DNA from: Planctomycetaceae bacterium
GTDB taxonomy: Bacteria; Planctomycetota; Planctomycetia; Isosphaerales; Isosphaeraceae
DNA: 33,402 nucleotides
NCBI GenBank assembly: GCA_019237095.1
Contig: JAFAHT010000407.1
Coordinates: 1 to 33,402 of the forward strand
Direction of reading: 5' to 3'
Positions 1 through 6,188 of the stretch are shown here, one piece after another (position 1 is the first letter of the stretch; every line of letters starts with the position of its first letter). The notes under the pieces are model-generated. The model was not told the DNA's origin. It made no database searches and worked only from the letters and a program-made list of their open reading frames with translations. The translations under genes were made by a program, and so were the position numbers.

Positions 1-342
1 TCTGGGGATCACTCGGCCGGGACCGGGAGAACCGGATCGGAACCCGCTCGATGACGCCAAACTGGCTCCTCGCTTAGCAAATGGCTCGATTTCAAGCTCG
101 ATTGCGTGGACTACGTCTCGGCCGCCCGGTAACGGTGCTACAGTGTCGATAAAGTTAGCAATTACGCAGCTGGTTTTTGAGATTTACAGCCCAAGTCTCC
201 GCCCAGCAAGAGTTTAATTCTGACTGCAATCCGTGGGTGGCCGGGACCATCTCACGGCACATCATCTGGGGGTACCAGGGGGACATTGCTATTTTCTGGA
301 GACGATTGCACAGTCTGGGTAAGATCAGATCCGAACTGAAAT
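1..342. other. No supportable gene
   Basis: All frames on both strands were read. Short open stretches exist (for example 177-368 on the plus strand) but their translations resemble no known family and none has a convincing ribosome binding site. The left edge could hold the tail of a gene that starts outside the window, but no frame reads like a protein end. Confidence 0.5.
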
Positions 343-655
343 TCATGGTAACGCCGCCAGCGACGTGACGAACGCAAAGGTCGGCTGAAGCGTTCTGACA
401 AGCCTGTCATCCGCCGTCAGGAGGTCACATCCCTCCCGCTCGGCTAACGCCACATAGAGGCAATCGTACACGCCGATACGAGCCGGGGAGGCAATGTCGA
501 GCGCACTCTTGAGCAAGGGCAGATAAGGATAGAACTGCGGCGGCATCGAAAGGACGTTCGTTAACAGCCTGTCCGCGTCCCCCTGGGGAATCACTTGCCC
601 GCCGCTCCGCCTTCGCAAGCCCGTGGGCAACCTCGACGGGGAACACGTCGTGGGA
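343..655 (-). pseudogene. VapC-like PIN-domain toxin remnant
   Basis: The minus strand encodes the back two thirds of a VapC-type PIN ribonuclease, the toxin of type II VapBC pairs. Seen: the motif YDCLYVALAEREGCDLLTAD, which carries the distal acidic metal-binding residues of PIN domains, ends in LVRTL and a short tail. The part before VIPQGDADRLL is in a different frame: DVFPVEVAHGLAKAERR is read in the frame that continues through 631-655, so a frameshift lies near 600-606. The first ~45 residues, with the first catalytic aspartate, are absent. Coding similarity stops at 655, exactly where a 21-bp repeat begins. No vapB antitoxin is visible nearby. It is almost certainly non-functional. 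Family assignment is from motif recognition only. Confidence 0.7.
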
Positions 656-676
656 GGAAATTGGTGTCGCTTCTAT
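656..676 (+). repeat. 21-bp direct repeat, copy 1
   Basis: This 21-bp sequence, beginning GGAAATTGGTGTCGC, recurs exactly at 1571-1591 in the same orientation. Copy 1 abuts the broken end of the vapC remnant. Similar AAATTGGTGTC words are common in REP-like intergenic elements of many bacteria; that link is from memory and not tested here. Confidence 0.75.
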
Positions 677-742
677 TTTCGGCCAGGGCGGCTTCGCGGG
701 GTCAGGGCCGGTTTTCGGAAGTGATGTCTTGTCGAGCGGGTC

Positions 743-840
743 GGGTGCGTCGAGTCTGCGATGATGCACCGTTCCCCGGCGACGTCTTTGCCGGGACGCC
801 GCCCACATCGACGGTGCGTCTGCGCGGACTTGACGCACCC
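743..840. repeat. MITE-like inverted repeats with stem-loops
   Basis: Two 28-nt arms, 743-770 and 813-840, are inverted copies of each other with 23 of 28 positions matching (outer word GGGTGCGTC against GACGCACCC). The right arm is itself a hairpin, with GGTGCGTC (813-820) pairing with GACGCACC (832-839). Between the arms, CCCGGC (775-780) pairs with GCCGGG (790-795). The whole stretch can fold as one long stem or as successive small ones. It has no open frame of its own and sits between the 21-bp repeat and the higBA promoter. It could be a miniature transposable element, a REP-like element or a structured RNA. Confidence 0.6.
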
Positions 841-910
841 TACGATCCCAATGATTCTTCAGCTTTTCCCCGGCAGAGGACGGGAGCAGCTTGCGACCAA
901 CCCAGCAATC

Positions 911-939
911 TTGTCCGCTGTCCGCTATTGACGTATGAT
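911..939 (+). promoter_or_regulatory. Candidate higBA promoter
   Basis: TTGTCC (911-916) and TATGAT (934-939) are separated by 17 nt, a good sigma-70-type match. The -10 ends 6 nt before the higB ATG at 946, so the transcript would have almost no leader. A tandem repeat of TGTCCGC (912-918 and 919-925) overlaps the -35 and is a plausible operator for the HigA repressor. Confidence 0.55.
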
Positions 940-945
940 TCCAGG

Positions 946-1263
946 ATGCGATTTCTTGAGACGCCCATTTTCACGGAGGCGGTCGAAGAGTTGCTGGATC
1001 ACGACGGATACTACGCCCTCCAATCCTCTTTGATCCTTCGACCCGAGGCCGGCGTCGTGATCCCCCAGAGCGGCGGACTACGAAAAATACGCTGGGCCCT
1101 CCCGGGCAAAGGCAAACGTGGAGGATGCCGCATCATATATTTCTGGGATGAGGCGAGCGAGACATTCTTCATGCTCTACGCCTATCGCAAGAGCCAGCAA
1201 GAAGATTTGTCTTCTCACCAGCTTCGGATCCTGAGCCGATTGGTGCGCGAGGAACTGAGATGA
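946..1263 (+). CDS. HigB/RelE-like toxin of type II TA pair
   Basis: This 105-residue protein belongs to the HigB/RelE-ParE toxin superfamily, which in well-studied members cleaves mRNA on the ribosome. Seen: a compact basic protein with ETPIFTEAVEELL at the start, a central GGLRKIRWALPGKGKRGGCR block and IIYFWDEASETFFMLYAYRK, the strand pattern typical of this fold. The frame is open further upstream to 595, but that part covers repeat sequence and is not protein-like, so ATG 946 just after the promoter is chosen. The stop overlaps the start of the antitoxin by 4 nt (ATGA), the usual coupling in toxin-first higBA operons. Length is normal and no defect is visible, so the pair is probably active. 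Confidence 0.85.
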   Translation: MRFLETPIFTEAVEELLDHDGYYALQSSLILRPEAGVVIPQSGGLRKIRWALPGKGKRGGCRIIYFWDEASETFFMLYAYRKSQQEDLSSHQLRILSRLVREELR

Positions 1264-1550
1264 AGGAAGAGGATTTCGATCAGTTGGTCGCCAGCATTCG
1301 ACAAGCCGGGGCCATTCGGCGCGGTGAGATGAAACCGAGTCGGGTCACGGAGTTCGCGCCGGACGATGTCAAGGCGATCCGACAGCGCCTCGGCAAGTCT
1401 CAGTCGGAATTCGCCCTCTTGATCGGTGTGAGTGTTTCCACCCTCCAGAACTGGGAGCAGGGGCGAAAGGCCCCGGAAGGTCCAGCGCGTGCCTTGTTGA
1501 GGGTCGCTGCCAAGGACCCCGAAGCCGTCGCCAAAGCGTTGGAGACGTAG
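1260..1550 (+). CDS. HigA-like XRE-family antitoxin
   Basis: This 96-residue protein is the cognate antitoxin of the upstream toxin. Residues ~38-75 form a Cro/C1-type helix-turn-helix (VKAIRQRLGKSQSEFALLIG followed by VSVSTLQNWEQGRKAP). Such antitoxins neutralise the toxin by direct binding and repress their own promoter. The start codon overlaps the toxin stop (ATGA at 1260-1263), implying translational coupling. The N-terminal ~35 residues probably contact the toxin. A stem-loop about 65 nt downstream may end the operon. Confidence 0.87.
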   Translation: MKEEDFDQLVASIRQAGAIRRGEMKPSRVTEFAPDDVKAIRQRLGKSQSEFALLIGVSVSTLQNWEQGRKAPEGPARALLRVAAKDPEAVAKALET

Positions 1551-1570
1551 CCGGTCGGGTGAGTCGAGGG

Positions 1571-1591
1571 GGAAATTGGTGTCGCTTCTAT
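1571..1591 (+). repeat. 21-bp direct repeat, copy 2
   Basis: Identical to 656-676 and in the same orientation. It begins 20 nt after the higA stop. The two copies bracket an ~890-bp segment holding the inverted repeats and the whole higBA operon. Confidence 0.75.
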
Positions 1592-1614
1592 GAGAAAGCG
1601 CCAATCGAAGCCAA

Positions 1615-1651
1615 CGGGAATCGGTAAACCTTCGCCGATCCCGTTCTTTCC
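1615..1651 (+). terminator. Candidate terminator after higBA
   Basis: CGGGAATCGG (1615-1624) pairs with CCGATCCCG (1635-1643) with one bulged base, followed by TTCTTTCC. It is weakly T-rich but correctly placed downstream of higA. Confidence 0.35.
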
Positions 1652-1774
1652 GGTTCTTCTGTTCTCGATGAAAGAGAACTAGTCCCTGTCACTTGGGGCT
1701 ATTTCGGGTAAGCCAAGCTGATCACGGATGGCGAACTGGTCCAAGTCTGTCTTCCCAGTCACTTCCTCCCGGAG

Positions 1775-1960
1775 TTGGCCTCCTCGGTGGAGAACTTGAG
1801 CCCGGAAGTAGATGAACTGCGCGCCGAAGTCCACCGCCTGCAAGCCGAGAACCACGATTTCCGCCAGCAGGCCGGGTATTGGAACAGTCGCCATCGCGAT
1901 AACCTGAACCGCGTCAACGTGTTAGAGCTGAAAGTCGGACCGACACCAAGGGTTTTTCGG
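1775..1960 (+). mobile_element. IS66-family transposase N-terminal remnant
   Basis: A short open frame encodes a coiled-coil-like segment (EVDELRAEVHRLQAENHDF, then RQQAGYWNSRHRDNLNRVNVLE) resembling the leucine-zipper-like N-terminus of IS66 TnpC-type transposases. The frame stops soon after, at 1978, and no zinc-finger or DDE region follows. No terminal inverted repeats could be identified. The flanks (1592-1774 and 1979-2211) contain no recognisable gene. It looks like debris of an old insertion. A coiled coil this short could come from another protein, so the assignment is moderate. Confidence 0.5.
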
Positions 1961-2211
1961 GCATTGCTGGCTGCCTGAATCTCTACTTTTCTCTACCACA
2001 CGCCCGTCCAGTACCGGTAATGGCCCGCACGGCTCGCCGTGACGGTCAGCGCAAGGAAAGCGCCCTGTCTGTCGATCGGCGGGGTCTCCCCAGATCGGCC
2101 AAGCTATGCCATAATCCAAAAAGCCCTTTTTCGGAACGGTCAAGGAACCAGAACCAGCGGCTGGATGTGGGAATTACCCCGCCGATGCCGATTATCCGGG
2201 CGGAGCGAGCC

Positions 2212-2988
2212 ATGGTTTCAGTGCATCTGCTCCCCAGCCTGATACCACCGGGCACTCTTCACGGAGGCGTGGCGGTGGTGATCGACGTGCTCCGCGCTTC
2301 GACCATGATGATCCATGCGCTGGTGGCGGGTTGTACGGCCGTCATGCCCTGCGGCGAGGTCGACGAGGCCCGTCGCCTTGCGGCGTCGTTGCCGGAGGGC
2401 TCGGCGCTCCTGGCCGGCGAGCGGCACGGGGTTCTGATCGAAGGTTTCGACCTGGGAAACTCGCCGGGTGAATGCACACCCGCGGTCTGCCAGGGAAAGA
2501 CGATGGTCATCACCACGACCAACGGCACTCGCGCCCTCCTGGCCTGCCTGGATGCCGATCCCGTCGTGGTTGGCTCGTTCGTCAATTTCGCGGCCACCTC
2601 CCAGCGCCTGCTGCACGAGGCCAGGCCGATTCATCTGGTTTGCGCCGGCACTGAGGGACGAGTCAGCTATGAGGACACGCTTTTGGCCGGGGCCTTTGCC
2701 AGGCACTTCAAGGACCTGGACCACCGCATGGCTAATGACGAGGCCGAGATCGCGGCCGGGCTCTGGGCCAGGGTCGATGATATGATCTGGTTCAAGAGCG
2801 GCAAGCTGGTGCAGGCCGAAGAGACCAACCCTCTGGTTCGCTACTTGACCCGGGGACAGGGAGGGCGGCGCGTGGTAGAGTTGGGGCTAAGCGCCGATAT
2901 CGCCGACGCCGGCCGCCTGAACCGGTCCGATTACCAGATTGTCGCCGAGCTCCGGCGCGACCCCCTGCGCATCGTGGCCTGTCCTTGA
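2212..2988 (+). CDS. comB: 2-phosphosulfolactate phosphatase family
   Basis: This 258-residue protein matches the ComB family, Mg-dependent phosphatases that convert 2-phosphosulfolactate to sulfolactate, a step defined in coenzyme M biosynthesis. Seen: GGVAVVIDVLRASTMMIHAL near the start, LAGERHGVLIEGFDLGNSP, TMVITTTNGTRALLAC and VCAGTEGRVSYEDTLLAGAF, the conserved blocks of the family. ATG 2212 is preferred because GGAG lies 6 nt upstream; an in-frame ATG at 2185 has no such site. Many bacteria without coenzyme M carry this family, so the physiological substrate here is uncertain. No other coenzyme M genes are in the window. It precedes the glycyl-tRNA synthetase gene by ~106 nt on the same strand. 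Length is normal and the sequence intact. Confidence 0.87.
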   Translation: MVSVHLLPSLIPPGTLHGGVAVVIDVLRASTMMIHALVAGCTAVMPCGEVDEARRLAASLPEGSALLAGERHGVLIEGFDLGNSPGECTPAVCQGKTMVITTTNGTRALLACLDADPVVVGSFVNFAATSQRLLHEARPIHLVCAGTEGRVSYEDTLLAGAFARHFKDLDHRMANDEAEIAAGLWARVDDMIWFKSGKLVQAEETNPLVRYLTRGQGGRRVVELGLSADIADAGRLNRSDYQIVAELRRDPLRIVACP

Positions 2989-3094
2989 CCCGGATATCGC
3001 GGCGAGGACCTCACGAGACGGCAAGAAACCCGGCAGCCGCGCACTGCGGCCGGCCCCAGATTCGTTGATCAGATGGGATGGGAAGGTGGGACTG

Positions 3095-4621
3095 ATGATG
3101 GACCTGGAAATGGATAAGCTGGTCTCGTTGTGCAAGCGCCGAGGGTTCATCTTCCCCTCGAGCGAGATCTATGGCGGAATCAACGGCTTCTGGGACTACG
3201 GTCCGCTCGGCGTCGAACTGAAGCGGAATATCAAAGAGGCCTGGTGGCGCGACAACGTCCAGATGCGCGACGACATGGTCGGGCTCGATTGCTCGATCAT
3301 CATGAATCCGCGTGTCTGGGAAGCCTCGGGCCATGTGGGAGGATTCAGCGACCCGATGGTCGACTGCAAGGACACCAAGGAACGGTACCGCGCCGACCAG
3401 CTTTACGTCTTCGCCTATGTCTTCCCAGCTGTGAACCACAAGGGAGAGCCGGCCGAGGCCTGGCTTGCCGGTCTGGGCAGCTCTCCCGGCGAGGCCGCCG
3501 AGCATCCCGAGAAAAAGGCCGCCAAGCTTGCCAAGAAGCTCGGCCAACCGACGGCGCCTCCCACGATCATCCCCTACATGCAGCTTGACCTCGCCGACCG
3601 CGACAAGGTCATCGGCCCATCGACCGACGAACGGGGTACGCTGACCGAGCCCCGATCGTTCAACCTCATGTTCAAGACATTCGTCGGCGCTCTGGAAAAC
3701 GAATCGAGTATCGCCTACCTCCGCCCGGAAACGGCCCAGGGAATCTTCGTCAACTTCAAGAACGTCGTCGATACCGGCCGCGTCAAGCTTCCCTTCGGCA
3801 TCGCCCAGGTCGGCAAGAGCTTCCGCAATGAGATCAACCCGCGCAACTTCACGTTCCGCTCGCGCGAGTTCGAGCAGATGGAGATCGAGTACTTCTGCCG
3901 GCCCGAGGAGGCCAAGGACTGGTATGCCTACTGGCGGAAGGCGCGGTTCCAGTGGTATGTCGACCTGGGCCTGAGATCGGATCGACTGCGGCTGCGCGAC
4001 CACGACGCCGAAGAGCTTGCCTTTTACTCGACGGCCACGGCAGACATCGAGTTTGCCTTCCCGTTCGGCATCAGCGAGCTGGAAGGGATCGCCCATCGGG
4101 CCGATTACGACCTCACCCAGCATATGAAGCATAGCGGCAAGGACCTCAGCTATTTCGACGAGGAGCTCAAGGAGCGGCTCGTGCCTCACGTCGTCGAGCC
4201 CTCAGCCGGCGCCGACCGCGCGACGCTGGCCTTCCTGTGCGAGGCCTACGCCGAGGACCAGGTAGGTGGCGAGACCCGCACCGTGCTCAAGTTCCATCCC
4301 CGGATCGCGCCCATCAAGGCCGCGATCTTCCCGCTGGTCAAGCGTGATAGCATGCCCGAGAAGGCCGAGGCCATCTATCGCGATCTGAGACGGCACTTCA
4401 ACGTCTTCTATGATGAGAAGGGAGCTATCGGCCGGCGGTATCGCCGGCAGGATGAGGCCGGGACTCCCTTCTGCATCACGGTCGACAGTCAGACGCTCGC
4501 CGAGGACACCGTCACCTTTCGCGACCGCGATAGCTGCTGGCAGTGGCGCGTGCCCATCGCCGGGGTCGTCCAGTCGCTCCGCGACCTGCTCGAGGGCCAG
4601 GCCATTCCGGCGAATCCTTGA
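3095..4621 (+). CDS. glyS: Glycyl-tRNA synthetase, dimeric type
   Basis: This 508-residue class II synthetase charges tRNA-Gly with glycine in the cytoplasm. It is the single-chain alpha-2 type (as in Thermus, archaea and eukaryotes), not the alpha2-beta2 GlyQ/GlyS type. Seen: an N-terminal catalytic start (LVSLCKRRGFIFPSSEIYGG, then GFWDYGPLGVELK), the glycine-enzyme signature RPETAQGIFVNFKNVV, motif 2 FRNEINPRNFTFRSREFEQ, GIAHRADYDL, and a C-terminal anticodon-binding domain that includes the motif 3-like end region. ATG 3095 is chosen because GGAAGG lies 8 nt upstream; ATG 3098 and 3110 are alternatives. Open frame continues upstream into comB but is not protein-like. It appears complete and essential. 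Confidence 0.95.
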   Translation: MMDLEMDKLVSLCKRRGFIFPSSEIYGGINGFWDYGPLGVELKRNIKEAWWRDNVQMRDDMVGLDCSIIMNPRVWEASGHVGGFSDPMVDCKDTKERYRADQLYVFAYVFPAVNHKGEPAEAWLAGLGSSPGEAAEHPEKKAAKLAKKLGQPTAPPTIIPYMQLDLADRDKVIGPSTDERGTLTEPRSFNLMFKTFVGALENESSIAYLRPETAQGIFVNFKNVVDTGRVKLPFGIAQVGKSFRNEINPRNFTFRSREFEQMEIEYFCRPEEAKDWYAYWRKARFQWYVDLGLRSDRLRLRDHDAEELAFYSTATADIEFAFPFGISELEGIAHRADYDLTQHMKHSGKDLSYFDEELKERLVPHVVEPSAGADRATLAFLCEAYAEDQVGGETRTVLKFHPRIAPIKAAIFPLVKRDSMPEKAEAIYRDLRRHFNVFYDEKGAIGRRYRRQDEAGTPFCITVDSQTLAEDTVTFRDRDSCWQWRVPIAGVVQSLRDLLEGQAIPANP

Positions 4622-4731
4622 GTTCCTTCCGGACCGGCCGGAGAATTCGCCCGGGAGGACCTGGGACGCTGGTCGGTTCGCAGCATCTTCCCGTGATGGC
4701 ACAGGCCACCAACCGAGCGCCGACTTGACTC

Positions 4732-5577
4732 ATGAAACCCTGCATCAGCCAAGCCACAACCATGAGCACGCCGCTGGAGGCCGATCTTCCGGCATTCCAG
4801 CGCGGCGGTTGGCGGGCCGTCGAGCTCTGGCTGACCAAGCTGGAAACCTACCTCGAAGGGCATACGATCGACGAGCTGCGCGGGCTGTTGGATTCCCATG
4901 ACGTGGTGCCGGCGGCGGCCGCGGGGCAAGGGGGCCTGCTGCTCTCGCGGGGGGACGAACGCGAGATCCACTGGAGCCACTTCCGCCGCCGCCTGGCGGT
5001 CCTGAAGGAGCTGCAAGTCCCGATCTTGATCGTCGCGTCCGATTTCACGCGCGAGCCCTCGGGCGAAGACTACGGCCGCGCTGCCGCCATGCTCGGCGAG
5101 GCGGCCGAGCTGGCTGGCAGTTTCGGCGTCCGGATCGCACTCGAGTTCCACAAGGCCTCGGGATTTTGCGCCAGCCTGGACACGACGCTGGCCCTGATCG
5201 CCCAGTGCGGCTCCAATCACGCCGGCGTCTGTCTCGACCTGTTCCATTACTACACCGGGCCCAGCAAGTTCGAGGACCTGGCCTACCTTTCCCGCGACAA
5301 CCTGGCCTGGGTACAGGTCTGCGACCTGAGTGGCACCCCCCGCGAGCTGGCCGGTGACAGGGACCGGATCTTGCCGGGTGAAGGGGATTTTCAGATCGAC
5401 CCGATTCTCGATCACGTCGGGCGCATCGGCTATGACGGATACGTCTCGCTCGAAGTTCTTAACCCTCAGCTCTGGCAGGTCCCCGCCGACCGGGTTGCCG
5501 ACCTGGGCCACCAGGCAGTTTGCCGGGTGCTGGGACAATGGAACCGGTACCCGCCGGAAACCTGGGGAGGAGCATGA
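4732..5577 (+). CDS. Sugar phosphate isomerase/epimerase-like TIM barrel
   Basis: This 281-residue protein belongs to the xylose isomerase-like TIM-barrel superfamily (AP endonuclease 2 fold), whose members isomerise or epimerise sugars, inositols or hydroxypyruvate using a divalent metal. Seen: probable metal ligands in the correct order, E138 (IALEFH), D169 and H172 (CLDLFHYY), Q195 (WVQVCD) and E241 (SLEVLNP), plus LPGEGDFQIDPILDHVGRIG, typical of the family. The exact substrate cannot be read from sequence. The stop overlaps the next gene's start by 4 nt (ATGA), so the two are co-translated. The first ATG at 4732 is used; ATG 4762 (MSTPLEAD) is an alternative since the first ten residues look unlike the fold. 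Confidence 0.83.
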   Translation: MKPCISQATTMSTPLEADLPAFQRGGWRAVELWLTKLETYLEGHTIDELRGLLDSHDVVPAAAAGQGGLLLSRGDEREIHWSHFRRRLAVLKELQVPILIVASDFTREPSGEDYGRAAAMLGEAAELAGSFGVRIALEFHKASGFCASLDTTLALIAQCGSNHAGVCLDLFHYYTGPSKFEDLAYLSRDNLAWVQVCDLSGTPRELAGDRDRILPGEGDFQIDPILDHVGRIGYDGYVSLEVLNPQLWQVPADRVADLGHQAVCRVLGQWNRYPPETWGGA

Positions 5578-6122
5578 GCGTGTCGACCGTGGTGACCATG
5601 CGACCCGCAGCGACCGTGTTCCGCGAGGAGCAATATTTTGACTGGCGGGTGTACGCTTTGATCGCGGCATTCGAGCTGGTCGCGGGCTACTGCCTGGTCT
5701 GGGTGACTCGCCCCTGGGACCCTGTCGACGCCCTCCTGGCTCACAGGTGGTCCATCGAGTTCGCTCTTGGTCTGCTCGTCGCCCTGGCACTGCCCTTATT
5801 GATGGCGGCCTGCCTGCTCCATATGACCACCGAGGTAACCCCGACTGAAGTACGCGTCTGGTTCGGCTGGGTACCGATCTACCGTCGCGCGGTCTTGATC
5901 ACCAGCATTCAGCGCTACCACGTCGTTGAGTACCGGCCGATCATCGACTACGGCGGCTGGGGCATTCGGACCGGCCGCGACGGCGAGCGCGTTCTCAACG
6001 CCCGCGGCAATCGGGGCGTCCGGCTCGAACTGGCCGACGGCTCCAAGCTCTTGATCGGCAGCCAGCGCTCCGAGGAACTCGCCGAAACCATCGAACGTGC
6101 CCGCCGCCCCGACGTCGCCTGA
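5574..6122 (+). CDS. Small membrane protein, two TM segments
   Basis: This 182-residue protein has two predicted membrane helices (around WRVYALIAAFELVAGYCLVW and FALGLLVALALPLLMAACLL) followed by a ~100-residue beta-rich soluble domain (EVTPTEVRVWFGWVPIYRRA, then YRPIIDYGGWGIR, VRLELADGSKLLIGSQRSEE). This layout resembles PH-like (bPH) membrane proteins of unknown function. The start is the ATG overlapping the upstream stop, with GGAGGAG just before it. It is translationally coupled to the isomerase-like gene, but a shared role is not evident. No enzymatic residues are seen. Confidence 0.75.
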   Translation: MSVSTVVTMRPAATVFREEQYFDWRVYALIAAFELVAGYCLVWVTRPWDPVDALLAHRWSIEFALGLLVALALPLLMAACLLHMTTEVTPTEVRVWFGWVPIYRRAVLITSIQRYHVVEYRPIIDYGGWGIRTGRDGERVLNARGNRGVRLELADGSKLLIGSQRSEELAETIERARRPDVA

Positions 6123-6188
6123 GAGGGCCGTGTGCTGATAGAGCTTGCAGTGGTGAAAAAACGACGGTGACCGAGGGGGGGCTTTCCG

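Noticed and set aside
595-945. Upstream open frame extending the HigB gene by 117 codons
   Set aside because: It covers the 21-bp repeat, the inverted repeats and the promoter, and reads as low-similarity Arg/Pro-rich sequence; ATG 946 gives the normal toxin length.
3011-4189. 392-codon antisense frame opposite glyS
   Set aside because: Shadow of a strongly conserved GC-rich gene; the translation resembles no family.
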